Assembly (NCBI GenBank): GCA_902766655.1
Contig: CACXEL010000354.1
Coordinates: 1 to 5,315 of the forward strand
DNA: 5,315 bases
Source of the DNA: an uncultured Lachnospiraceae bacterium
GTDB taxonomy: Bacteria; Bacillota; Clostridia; Lachnospirales; Lachnospiraceae
Direction: 5' to 3'
Numbering within the stretch: position 1 is the first letter of the stretch; each line of letters begins with the position of its first letter. Under the pieces are notes generated by a model. That model was not told the DNA's origin, did no database searches, and saw only the letters and a program-made list of their open reading frames with translations. A program made the translations under genes and the position numbers. Positions 1 through 5,315 of the stretch are shown one piece after another.

Positions 1-1430
1 CCGGCTACGGAGCCGGTGTTGGTGACGGTGACGTCGAAGGAGATGGCGTCGCCGTTGTCGGCGAAGTTCTCAATCTTCTCATCAAAGGAGGTGTAGGAGA
101 GGCCGTAGCCGAAGGGATACTGGACAGCATCCTCGAAGTTGATGAGGCCTTCCTCGGCGGCTGTCTCGTAGAACTTGTAGCCTACGTAGATGCCCTCCAC
201 GCAGTTCACGAATGCCAGGTTGCCTTCGTAAGCCTGGTCCTTGTCGGCGATGGTCTGCTTGAGATCATCGACATTGGTGAAGGAGAAGTTGCCGAAGTTG
301 TTCCAGGTCGGTGTGGCGGTCAGATCCTTCACGAAGGTATCGACGGTCTTGCCGGAGGGGTTGACGGAGCCGTTCAGAATCTCGCCGAGGGCTGCGAAGC
401 CGGTGTTGCCGGCGCCCGGGGAGAGGATGACGGCGCCGATGGAGTCATACTCATCGACCCAGCCAAGCTCCATGGCGTTGTTGGCGTTGATGATGACGAT
501 GACCTTGGAGAACTCGGAGCAGACCTTGTCCAGCATCTGCTCCTCAGTGACGGAGAGCTCCAGATAGGTCTCGCCCGCCTCGAAGTCGTCGTAGCTGCCG
601 TTGTTGGTGTAGGAAGCCTTGTAGTAGTTCATGGACTCCGGCCTCACGGAGACCTCGGCGGACATATCGTAGGTGCCGTCGATGACAGCCTTCATGTCGG
701 TCGGAAGGTCAGCGCCTTCACCGCCGGAGCGGGAAATGACGACAACGGCCGTGTCGGAGAAGGACTTGGCGGCGCTCATGACGTCATCGGTGTACACGTC
801 GACAGTCGGCTCCGGCAGTGTCCAGTCCTGAGAACCCATGGCGATGGTCGGGCGGTCTGTGCGATAGTCTGTGTAGATCTTGGAGAGGTCTTCATTTGGC
901 GAATATCCCGCGTCCTTGAGGGAGCCGAGGATGCCGACCGCGGTGGAGGCATCGGAGGAGCCGGAGCCTGTGCCGCCGAAGATGGGGTTGGTGGATGCCC
1001 AGCCGAAAACGTTCAGGGCTTTCACGTCGGAGGAAAGAGGAAGAAGTCCGTCGTTCTTCAGAAGGACGATACCTTCCTCGCCGACCTTCCTGATGACGTC
1101 CTTGGAGGCCGCGACCGTCTCGTCGGAGAGCTCGATCTTGGAGGAGTTGAGGAACTGGGAAACATTGTTCTTCATCGGGCCGTAGCAGATCGCATTGACG
1201 AGGATGCATACGATGGCGATGAAGGCGAGCACCGCCTGCCAGCGCACGAAGCCGGGGTGCTTTTTCGAGATCTTGCCGGCGATGATCAGGACGACGATCA
1301 TGGCGACCAGGGCCGCAAGGATGCCGTAAATGTAGCCGGAGAGCGTCGTCAGGTAGCTGGTCAGGTCAGCTTCACTGACGCCCATCCCGTAGAAGATGGG
1401 ACCGATGATGCTTTGGATAAAACCTATCAT
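1..1430 (-). CDS. Membrane-anchored glycoside hydrolase family 3 protein, C-terminal-type domain first (partial)
   Basis: A single open frame runs from an ATG at 1430 to the left edge (476 whole codons, no stop). Two hydrophobic segments (about residues 31-51 and 64-83) flank a basic loop (KISKKHPGFVR), so the positive-inside rule puts the enzyme outside the cell. GH3 C-domain signatures follow: EEGIVLLKNDGLLPL (118-132), a GGTGSGSSD loop (152-160), SGGEGAD (235-241), an SPGAGNTG segment, EGIYVGYKFYET and YPFGYGLSYTSF. The last residues, VTVTNTGSVAG, begin a fibronectin-III-like domain. Glu238 in SGGEGAD is at the usual place of the GH3 acid/base. The (beta/alpha)8 domain with the Asp nucleophile is absent before this point and should lie beyond the left edge, an inverted order known from Butyrivibrio and Ruminococcus beta-glucosidases. 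Likely role: hydrolysis of beta-linked glucosides or xylosides at the cell surface; substrate not determinable. A GGGAGG site supports the start. Confidence 0.9.
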   Translation of the reverse strand, partial: MIGFIQSIIGPIFYGMGVSEADLTSYLTTLSGYIYGILAALVAMIVVLIIAGKISKKHPGFVRWQAVLAFIAIVCILVNAICYGPMKNNVSQFLNSSKIELSDETVAASKDVIRKVGEEGIVLLKNDGLLPLSSDVKALNVFGWASTNPIFGGTGSGSSDASTAVGILGSLKDAGYSPNEDLSKIYTDYRTDRPTIAMGSQDWTLPEPTVDVYTDDVMSAAKSFSDTAVVVISRSGGEGADLPTDMKAVIDGTYDMSAEVSVRPESMNYYKASYTNNGSYDDFEAGETYLELSVTEEQMLDKVCSEFSKVIVIINANNAMELGWVDEYDSIGAVILSPGAGNTGFAALGEILNGSVNPSGKTVDTFVKDLTATPTWNNFGNFSFTNVDDLKQTIADKDQAYEGNLAFVNCVEGIYVGYKFYETAAEEGLINFEDAVQYPFGYGLSYTSFDEKIENFADNGDAISFDVTVTNTGSVA

Positions 1431-1436
1431 TTTCTT

Positions 1437-1442
1437 CCTCCC
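1437..1442 (-). promoter_or_regulatory. Ribosome binding site of the GH3 gene
   Basis: GGGAGG on the minus strand ends six bases before the ATG at 1430. It fixes this start, which places both membrane segments in the product. Confidence 0.8.
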
Positions 1443-1493
1443 TTTGTGAAAAATATGGTTCCTGCCGGGTTCTGACTTCCGGCTGCTTTAACC

Positions 1494-1523
1494 CCGGACA
1501 GGCTTCTCAGGGCCCTGTCCCGG
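1494..1523 (-). other. Inverted repeat in the GH3 leader
   Basis: GGACAGG (1496-1502) pairs with CCTGTCC (1514-1520) around an 11-base loop. The stem extends by CCGG on each side if one C is bulged. It lies about 65-95 bases upstream of the GH3 start codon, so it would form a hairpin in the 5' leader. No U-run follows on either strand, so it is not a standard intrinsic terminator. Its function is unknown. Confidence 0.45.
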
Positions 1524-1608
1524 ATAATGCACATGATTGATCTTCCGGCCTGTCAGTCTTTATAAGAGAATTCCCGATATGGACTCCGCGATTGACAGAA
1601 TCATGGAT

Positions 1609-1614
1609 ATTTTA
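1609..1614 (-). promoter_or_regulatory. Possible -10 element for the GH3 gene
   Basis: TAAAAT on the minus strand lies 14 bases past the ACTGTT core of the innermost phased repeat (core at 1634-1629), with no recognisable -35 hexamer. That layout suits an activator-dependent promoter, where the bound regulator replaces -35 contacts, and would give a leader of about 170 bases. TATAAA at 1564-1559 is an alternative -10, also without a good -35. Confidence 0.35.
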
Positions 1615-1676
1615 TCACAAATAATCAGAACAGTCTTTCCTCTGTCGCAAACAGTCACTCTCCTGTCACAAACTGA
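1614..1676 (-). promoter_or_regulatory. Three phased 21-bp direct repeats, candidate LytTR regulator binding array
   Basis: On the minus strand three repeats start at 1676, 1655 and 1634, exactly 21 bp apart. Their cores are TCAGTTTGTGACAG, ACTGTTTGCGACAG and ACTGTTCTGATTAT. The units starting 1650 and 1629 on the plus strand match at 16 of 21 positions. LytTR-domain regulators (AgrA, ComE, VirR, LytR types) bind paired direct repeats with cores such as CAGTT about two helical turns apart, and a LytTR regulator is encoded just upstream. The array sits between the kinase stop codon and the GH3 gene, which it would control. Binding is inferred, not shown. Confidence 0.55.
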
Positions 1677-1679
1677 CAG
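1663..1679. repeat. Perfect inverted repeat CTGTCA-N5-TGACAG
   Basis: CTGTCA (1663-1668) and TGACAG (1674-1679) are exact reverse complements around CAAAC. The element overlaps the outermost phased repeat. A further TGACAGG at 1689-1695, across the end of the kinase gene, could pair with CCTGTCA at 1662-1668 instead. It may be a dimer binding site or an RNA hairpin just after the kinase stop codon. There is no U-run, so a terminator is unlikely. Confidence 0.5.
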
Positions 1680-1683
1680 ATCC

Positions 1684-2985
1684 TCACCTGACAGGAATCA
1701 GGATCTTAAGCTCGAACAGGCCATCCTGCCAGGTAAAGGTGGCCGTACCGCCGTACTTCTCGGCCGTGCGGAGAATGCTCTTCACCCCGTAGCCGTGTTC
1801 CCGCCGATCCTTCCTTGTCGTGACCGGCAGCCCGTTCTTCATGGGGACCTCCCTGTCGCAGTTGTTGACCATCATGATGAAAATGAAGCCATTCTTTTCC
1901 AGCACCTCCAGGTGGATCATCCGCTTGTCCGCATCCTCCACCATGGTCAGGTGCTCGATGGCATTGTCCAGGGCATTGCCGAAAATGGTGCAGATGTCGG
2001 ACACGTGGAGCGGGGCAAGCACGGCCCCGTCGCAGACACAGGTGAAATTGATTTTATTTTTCTTAAGGTCCATGGACTTGCCGGCTATGACCGTGTCGAG
2101 GACCGGGTTCCCGGTCTGACGCTCGGGCCGATATTCACTGACCTCCTGCTCCAGCTGATCGACCCACTCCGCCTTCCGCACCGGGTCGATCTCCGCTTTC
2201 ATGCCCGCGATCTGGTGCTTCAGGTCGTGGTACTTGATATTGATCATCTCTATGCTCTGCTGAAAGGTCCTGTACTGCTCATACTGATGCTTCAGGACCT
2301 GCTCCAGAAGGAGAAGCTCGCGTTCACGCCTCATGTTCCCCAGGCCCACGTGGTAGGCGAAAAGGATCGCGATGCCGCTGACATCCGACAGAGCACGGAT
2401 GATCATGATGTCCTCGGCCAGGGGACCGTCAATGGGCGCGTCCCTGAGGACAATGCCCACATTGCTGACCGTGAATACCAGAAGAGCCGTAAAGAGTACG
2501 ACCACCATCTCCCCCATGCCGACACGCTTGTCCTCCGCCTGCCAGGAGGATACGAATGGCCTCAGGAGATGCATGCCAAATATGGCAGCAGTGTACACTG
2601 CTGCCATAAGTCCAAGTCTCTGAAGGCTGTAAGGTCCGAAAGAACGGAGCAGGTAATAATCCGGCAGCTGCTCCAGGGAGGCCATGAACTCCGCGCAGAC
2701 AAAGGAGAACATGGTGTAGTAGACCGAGGATGTCAGGTCCAGCGTCGTAGTGATCCTGTAGAAGCTTATCATGAAGCATACAGCCAGAGCCATACAGGGC
2801 AGCCACATAAAGAGGGGCACGTCGGCCGTCAGGATCATAAAGGCGCTCTGCAGCACCGTAAACAGCAGGGAAATGAGGACAAACCGCACACCCGTCACCT
2901 TGCGCTCCAGCGTCACAACTCCATAGATCACGGCCATACTCTCCGCCAGGGCGGTGTAGAGCCTGGGAATATCATAAAGCTTCAT
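1684..2985 (-). CDS. Multi-pass sensor histidine kinase, AgrC-like (GHKL ATPase)
   Basis: This 433-residue protein senses an unknown signal at the membrane and passes phosphate to the adjacent regulator. The first half (to about residue 215) has roughly six or seven hydrophobic segments, clearest near 33-53, 57-76, 86-105, 121-141, 157-180 and 193-214. A charged helical stretch (219-245) leads to the phospho-acceptor box YHDLKHQ with His253. The ATPase part shows NPVLDTVI (293-300), the N-box NALDNAIE (337-344) and the G-box HGYGVKSI (397-404), and ends with a short strand like AgrC-type kinases (HATPase_c_5). The ATG overlaps the regulator stop codon as ATGA, indicating translational coupling. 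A perfect 28-bp palindrome lies within codons 126-135. No peptide-signal genes (AgrB/AgrD type) are visible, so a peptide ligand is only a family-based guess. Confidence 0.92.
   Translation of the reverse strand: MKLYDIPRLYTALAESMAVIYGVVTLERKVTGVRFVLISLLFTVLQSAFMILTADVPLFMWLPCMALAVCFMISFYRITTTLDLTSSVYYTMFSFVCAEFMASLEQLPDYYLLRSFGPYSLQRLGLMAAVYTAAIFGMHLLRPFVSSWQAEDKRVGMGEMVVVLFTALLVFTVSNVGIVLRDAPIDGPLAEDIMIIRALSDVSGIAILFAYHVGLGNMRRERELLLLEQVLKHQYEQYRTFQQSIEMINIKYHDLKHQIAGMKAEIDPVRKAEWVDQLEQEVSEYRPERQTGNPVLDTVIAGKSMDLKKNKINFTCVCDGAVLAPLHVSDICTIFGNALDNAIEHLTMVEDADKRMIHLEVLEKNGFIFIMMVNNCDREVPMKNGLPVTTRKDRREHGYGVKSILRTAEKYGGTATFTWQDGLFELKILIPVR
2581..2608. repeat. Perfect 28-bp palindrome inside the kinase gene
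   Basis: TATGGCAGCAGTGT is followed directly by its exact reverse complement ACACTGCTGCCATA, with no spacer; the next base on each side breaks the symmetry. It encodes roughly MAAVYTAAI in a hydrophobic segment of the kinase. The sequence reads the same on both strands, so it could be a dimer operator, a cruciform, or a strong mRNA hairpin. Its role is unknown. Confidence 0.85.
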
Positions 2986-3689
2986 CCCATCTTCCCCATA
3001 TACTCGGCCAGAGCGGCCATGAATTCATTTTTCCGGGCCCGGGCTATCGGCAGACTGTCGCCGTCCACCAGGCAGCAGCCGTCGCGGATGCCCCTGACAT
3101 GCTTAAGATTGACCAGGTACCCCTTGTTGCTGCGGAAAAAGTTGCTCGGCAGGAGCTTTTCTTCCGCGTCCGCCATCCGTCCCCGGACCTGGTAGGTTCC
3201 GCCGATGCAGTGGTAGACGAGACTGTGCCCCTGACTCTCCACATAGCAGATATCGTCGGTGCTGAGGCAGACCATGCCGTTCGACAGAAGCAAAGTCAGC
3301 GTATGAACGGTCTGCCGGGCAACCCTCCGGAAGGCTCTGTCCATTTTCCTGGAAAAGGAAAAGTAGTCCACCGGCTTTACGACATAGTCCAGGGCATCCA
3401 CCTGGTAGCCCCGGATCGCGTAATCCGCCCGGCTCGTGATGAACATGATCACGACCTTATCATCCCGCTCCCTGATCTTCTCTGCGGCGGACATGCCGTC
3501 CATCCGGGGCATCTGGATGTCCATGAGGATCACGTCGGCGCTCTCCTGTCTGCCCTCCGCGATCTCATCGCCATCCATGTACCGGACAATACGGATTGGA
3601 ACACGTTTCTCCGCTTCATACCGTTTCAGATAATCCGTAAGCTGCCCGGCGTAATAATCCTCATCCTCAACTATGGCCACTGTGTACAT
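2982..3689 (-). CDS. LytTR-family response regulator (AgrA/LytR type)
   Basis: This 235-residue transcription factor has an N-terminal receiver and a C-terminal LytTR DNA-binding domain. Receiver residues are all present: acidic pocket Glu8/Asp9, phospho-acceptor Asp57 in LMDIQMPRMDG, Thr85 and Lys105 in ALDYVVKP. The LytTR domain spans about 130-232, with the typical ICYVESQGH, FFRSNKGYLVNL and LPIARARKNEF segments. The length is normal for the family. AGGAGG five bases upstream supports the ATG at 3689. It is the first gene of the operon; its stop codon overlaps the kinase start by four bases, so the kinase is its likely partner. LytTR proteins bind paired direct repeats, and the 21-bp-phased array at 1614-1676 is the best visible target. 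I saw no comparable array before this gene, so autoregulation is not supported here. Confidence 0.95.
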   Translation of the reverse strand: MYTVAIVEDEDYYAGQLTDYLKRYEAEKRVPIRIVRYMDGDEIAEGRQESADVILMDIQMPRMDGMSAAEKIRERDDKVVIMFITSRADYAIRGYQVDALDYVVKPVDYFSFSRKMDRAFRRVARQTVHTLTLLLSNGMVCLSTDDICYVESQGHSLVYHCIGGTYQVRGRMADAEEKLLPSNFFRSNKGYLVNLKHVRGIRDGCCLVDGDSLPIARARKNEFMAALAEYMGKMG

Positions 3690-3694
3690 TCGTT

Positions 3695-3700
3695 CCTCCT
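3695..3700 (-). promoter_or_regulatory. Ribosome binding site of the response regulator
   Basis: A consensus AGGAGG on the minus strand ends five bases before the ATG at 3689 and fixes that start. Confidence 0.85.
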
Positions 3701-3824
3701 GATACTGCGCGAAGCCTTCATTTTCATGCCTATACTGAATCGCTCACAGCCAGGGCGCCTCACCGACCCTGCTGCCGGTAGCCTGCAGACACCGGATAGC
3801 GGAACACATTGCATAACATCAATA

Positions 3825-3833
3825 ATTATAGCA
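3825..3833 (-). promoter_or_regulatory. Extended -10 promoter of the two-component operon
   Basis: TGCTATAAT on the minus strand is a perfect extended -10 (TG-N-TATAAT). There is no good -35 at 16-18 bases upstream, which extended -10 promoters can do without. It would start transcription near 3818 and leave a leader of about 130 bases before the regulator ATG. Confidence 0.6.
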
Positions 3834-3992
3834 CATATCGACAAGTCAGGCGAGCGGAACGCATATAATCATCGGCCGCGGCAGAAGGCACGTGGAGCCA
3901 CGACCCTTTCATCCGCATTGCTTCCTTCGAAGTCCCTTTGAGAGAAGTCCCAAAAAACGGGAAATTACGCTTTCCATGTTTTTACCCGTTCC

Positions 3993-4026
3993 AAATAATG
4001 CTATAATGTAATATCAGTTATTATTT
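3993..4026. repeat. Inverted repeat AAATAAT/ATTATTT flanking the plus-strand -10
   Basis: AAATAAT (3993-3999) and ATTATTT (4020-4026) are exact reverse complements whose centres are 27 bp apart. They bracket the -10 hexamer at 4002-4007 and the likely start point near 4014, where a repressor site would sit. The arms are AT-only, so chance is a real alternative. Confidence 0.3.
3999..4007 (+). promoter_or_regulatory. Extended -10 promoter of the plus-strand gene
   Basis: TGCTATAAT is again a perfect extended -10, identical to the one on the opposite strand. The T-rich stretch about 17 bases upstream is only weakly -35-like. Transcription would start near 4014, giving a leader of about 40 bases before the ATG at 4056. 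Confidence 0.65.
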
Positions 4027-4037
4027 CCCGGGCAGCC

Positions 4038-4049
4038 GGAGGAAAGAGG
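4038..4049 (+). promoter_or_regulatory. Ribosome binding site of the plus-strand gene
   Basis: Two purine-rich blocks, GGAGGA (4038-4043) and AGAGG (4045-4049), lie 12 and 6 bases before the ATG at 4056. The nearer block has the better spacing. An in-frame TAG at 4050-4052 rules out any earlier start. Confidence 0.65.
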
Positions 4050-4055
4050 TAGAAG

Positions 4056-5315
4056 ATGGTGCAGACGTACGGTCAGAGCCCCGATGGGGCCCTCACCCCC
4101 ACCCTGATCGGCTTCAACACAGGAGGCCACCTGATGGATTTTGCCGTGACCCGGACCCAGACCCTGGGCGTGCCCAAGCTGGTCCTCGGGACCGTCGAGC
4201 CCGTCACGGGCGGACTTGCCTACACCGACCGCGGCCGGGCCTACGCCCGGATCAACGCCCGGCCCGTGATGGGCCAGGCTATCCTGCGTGACGGAGACGT
4301 CCTGTCCTACCGGACCGGGCCCGAGGATGATGCACCGATGATCCTGAAGCTGGCCCTGACCATGCGGGATGAGAAGAAGCTCACCTGGAGCAAGCTCCCC
4401 CTGGGCGCCTCCCTCCCCTTTATCAGCATAAACGAGACCCTCCGCGACCTCAGGATCAGTAATTTCAAGGAGACCTACTCCCAGTATTATTTCCGCCGCA
4501 CTGAGGACGGCTACAGCTTCAAGTCAAATGACAACACCCTCCTGACTGCCATCGACGGTGTCTTCCTGCCCGGCGAGGTGGCCCTGCCGCCCTCCTCCCT
4601 GGTCCGTGCCGGTGAGATCTGGTATTACTACACCGGCCGTCTCCTCTGGATAGGCTCCGCGCTGCCCATCAGGCTGCGGTCCGGAAAAAGTCCGGAGGCC
4701 AATTCCCAGCCGGTCGCGCCTTCGCCCGTCGTCACGGATATACCCGACCTGGGCGTTCGGTCCATGCCGGTCATGCCGGACTTTACAAAAGTATCGGCAC
4801 AGGGCCCGGAACGTGTGGTACAGGCCAGGTCGTCGTGGACGACACCTGTAAATCCACCCGCTCATGAGGTGCCGGTCATGCAGGCAGTGCCAAAAGAACC
4901 GGTCATACAGGCGGTACCAGAAGGACCGGCCCCGCAGACTGCACCTAAAGAACCGGCCCCACAGACTGCACCTAAAGAACCGGCCGCGCAGGCTGCACCT
5001 AAAGAACCGGCCGCGCAGGCTGCACCTAAAGAACCGGCCCCGCAGACTGCACCTAAAGAACCGGCCCCGCAGACTGCACCTAAAGAACCGGCCCCGCAGA
5101 CTGCACCTAAAGAACCGGCCCCGCAGGCTGCGCCGATAGAGTCTGTCATGCAGGCAGTGCCCGCCGGGCCGACCGTCCGGACGGCAGCAGAACCTTCGAC
5201 CACACGGTCTGCAGAGAACACAGCGAAGGTCCCTGCGGCTGAGACATCTTCGATGGAAGCTGCCGCATCAAAAACTCCGATTCCGGCAGAAGCGGCGGAG
5301 CCGCCGGCCGTATCC
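4056..5315 (+). CDS. Protein with two degenerate FHA-like modules and a Pro/Ala-rich repeat linker (partial)
   Basis: The frame is open from the ATG to the right edge (420 codons); an in-frame TAG six bases upstream fixes the start. There is no signal peptide or membrane segment in the visible part, so it is probably cytoplasmic. I do not recognise the family. Residues about 40-87 end in DRGRAYARINARPV and ILRDGDVLSY, like the last strands of an FHA domain. Residues about 121-200 repeat the pattern: FISINETLRDLRIS, a DGY turn, then LVRAGEIWYYYTGRLLWIG. Both modules lack the SxxH and NG residues that read phosphothreonine, so they look structural. Tandem degenerate FHA domains are known at the N-terminus of EssC in type VII secretion, but there membrane helices follow; here a Pro/Ala/Gln-rich linker follows (from about 210), including nine-residue PKEPAPQTA-type repeats at 270-386. 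The C-terminal domain is out of view. Confidence 0.85.
   Translation, partial: MVQTYGQSPDGALTPTLIGFNTGGHLMDFAVTRTQTLGVPKLVLGTVEPVTGGLAYTDRGRAYARINARPVMGQAILRDGDVLSYRTGPEDDAPMILKLALTMRDEKKLTWSKLPLGASLPFISINETLRDLRISNFKETYSQYYFRRTEDGYSFKSNDNTLLTAIDGVFLPGEVALPPSSLVRAGEIWYYYTGRLLWIGSALPIRLRSGKSPEANSQPVAPSPVVTDIPDLGVRSMPVMPDFTKVSAQGPERVVQARSSWTTPVNPPAHEVPVMQAVPKEPVIQAVPEGPAPQTAPKEPAPQTAPKEPAAQAAPKEPAAQAAPKEPAPQTAPKEPAPQTAPKEPAPQTAPKEPAPQAAPIESVMQAVPAGPTVRTAAEPSTTRSAENTAKVPAAETSSMEAAASKTPIPAEAAEPPAVS
4863..5213 (+). repeat. 27-bp tandem repeat, 13 units, encoding PKEPAPQTA-type motifs
   Basis: Thirteen consecutive 27-base units are in frame with the host gene. Seven central units (4944-5132) read PKEPAPQTA, PKEPAAQAA or PKEPAPQAA and are nearly identical in DNA. 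Outer units decay on both sides: HEVPVMQAV, PKEPVIQAV and PEGPAPQTA before, then PIESVMQAV, PAGPTVRTA and AEPSTTRSA after. The conserved pattern is P-x-x-P-x-x-Q-x-A/V. Near-identical centre copies with diverged edges indicate expansion by slippage or unequal exchange. The product would be an extended linker whose length may differ between strains. Confidence 0.9.

Larger units (their letters stand above)
3690..4055. other. Divergent intergenic region between the two-component operon and the plus-strand gene
   Basis: These 366 bases hold an extended -10 promoter on each strand, a minus-strand leader of about 130 bases, and short repeats: direct GAAGTCCC copies at 3929-3936 and 3944-3951, nested inverted repeats AACGGG/CCCGTT (3956-3961 and 3985-3990) and GGAAA/TTTCC (3960-3964 and 3971-3975). 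I see no convincing small gene, tRNA, riboswitch or terminator. Confidence 0.6.

Noticed and set aside
241..1475. Several short open frames on both strands across the GH3 gene and its start
   Set aside because: All overlap the continuous GH3 reading frame, whose family motifs run in order through the region; none has its own motif support.
1592..1620. Perfect TTGACA on the plus strand as a -35 for an antisense promoter into the kinase gene
   Set aside because: The best -10 candidate (TATCAC) is only 15 bases downstream and matches 4 of 6 positions, so there is no convincing promoter.
1663..1695. Intrinsic terminator after the kinase gene
   Set aside because: The inverted repeats are followed by mixed sequence and not by a run of U, so read-through into the GH3 gene cannot be excluded and a terminator is not supported.
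1537..3195. Plus-strand open frame of 552 codons opposite the kinase and the end of the regulator
   Set aside because: It is antisense to two genes with intact family motifs, its His/Arg/Gln-rich product resembles no domain, and it has no ribosome binding site. GC-rich coding DNA commonly leaves such frames open.
3099..3941. Plus-strand open frame of 280 codons opposite the regulator
   Set aside because: It is antisense to the well-supported LytTR regulator and continues into the intergenic region without a ribosome binding site or recognisable motifs.
4863..5213. Possible CRISPR array
   Set aside because: The 27-bp units are directly adjacent with no unique spacers and lie in frame within a coding sequence.
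4862..5221. Open frames on both strands across the tandem repeat (Gly/Ala/Cys-rich on minus, Arg/Leu-rich on plus)
   Set aside because: A 27-bp repeat is a multiple of three, so any frame free of stops in one unit stays open across all units. The PKEPAPQTA frame continues from the upstream gene and is the real one.

Overview
The window is GC-rich DNA that most resembles a Lachnospiraceae-like member of the Clostridia (Bacillota). The signs are strong AGGAGG-type ribosome binding sites, an AgrC/AgrA-style (LytTR) two-component pair, and a glycoside hydrolase family 3 protein whose C-terminal-type domain comes first, an order known from rumen and gut Clostridia such as Butyrivibrio and Ruminococcus. 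The taxonomy is an inference from gene style, not from a marker gene.

Layout. Positions 1-1430 (minus strand) hold the N-terminal 476 codons of a membrane-anchored GH3 enzyme; the gene runs off the left edge. Positions 1431-1683 are its 253-bp upstream region, which carries three 21-bp-phased repeats next to a possible promoter and a leader hairpin. Positions 1684-2985 and 2982-3689 (minus) are a multi-pass sensor histidine kinase and a LytTR response regulator, overlapping by ATGA, with the regulator transcribed first. Positions 3690-4055 are a divergent intergenic region with an extended -10 promoter facing each way. From 4056 to the right edge, on the plus strand, is an incomplete gene of at least 420 codons. 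It has two degenerate FHA-like modules followed by a proline/alanine-rich linker built on a 27-bp (nine-residue) tandem repeat.

How it may work together. The kinase would sense an unknown signal at the membrane and phosphorylate the regulator on Asp57. LytTR regulators bind pairs of short direct repeats about two helical turns apart. The only such array I see lies between the kinase stop codon and the GH3 gene, so the GH3 gene is the best candidate target. No AgrB/AgrD-type peptide gene is visible, so the signal is unknown. The plus-strand gene shares only the intergenic region and may be unrelated; its FHA-like tandem recalls the N-terminus of type VII secretion EssC proteins, but that link is weak.

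Most notable are the phased repeat array before the GH3 gene, a perfect 28-bp palindrome inside the kinase gene, and the repeat-built linker in the plus-strand protein.
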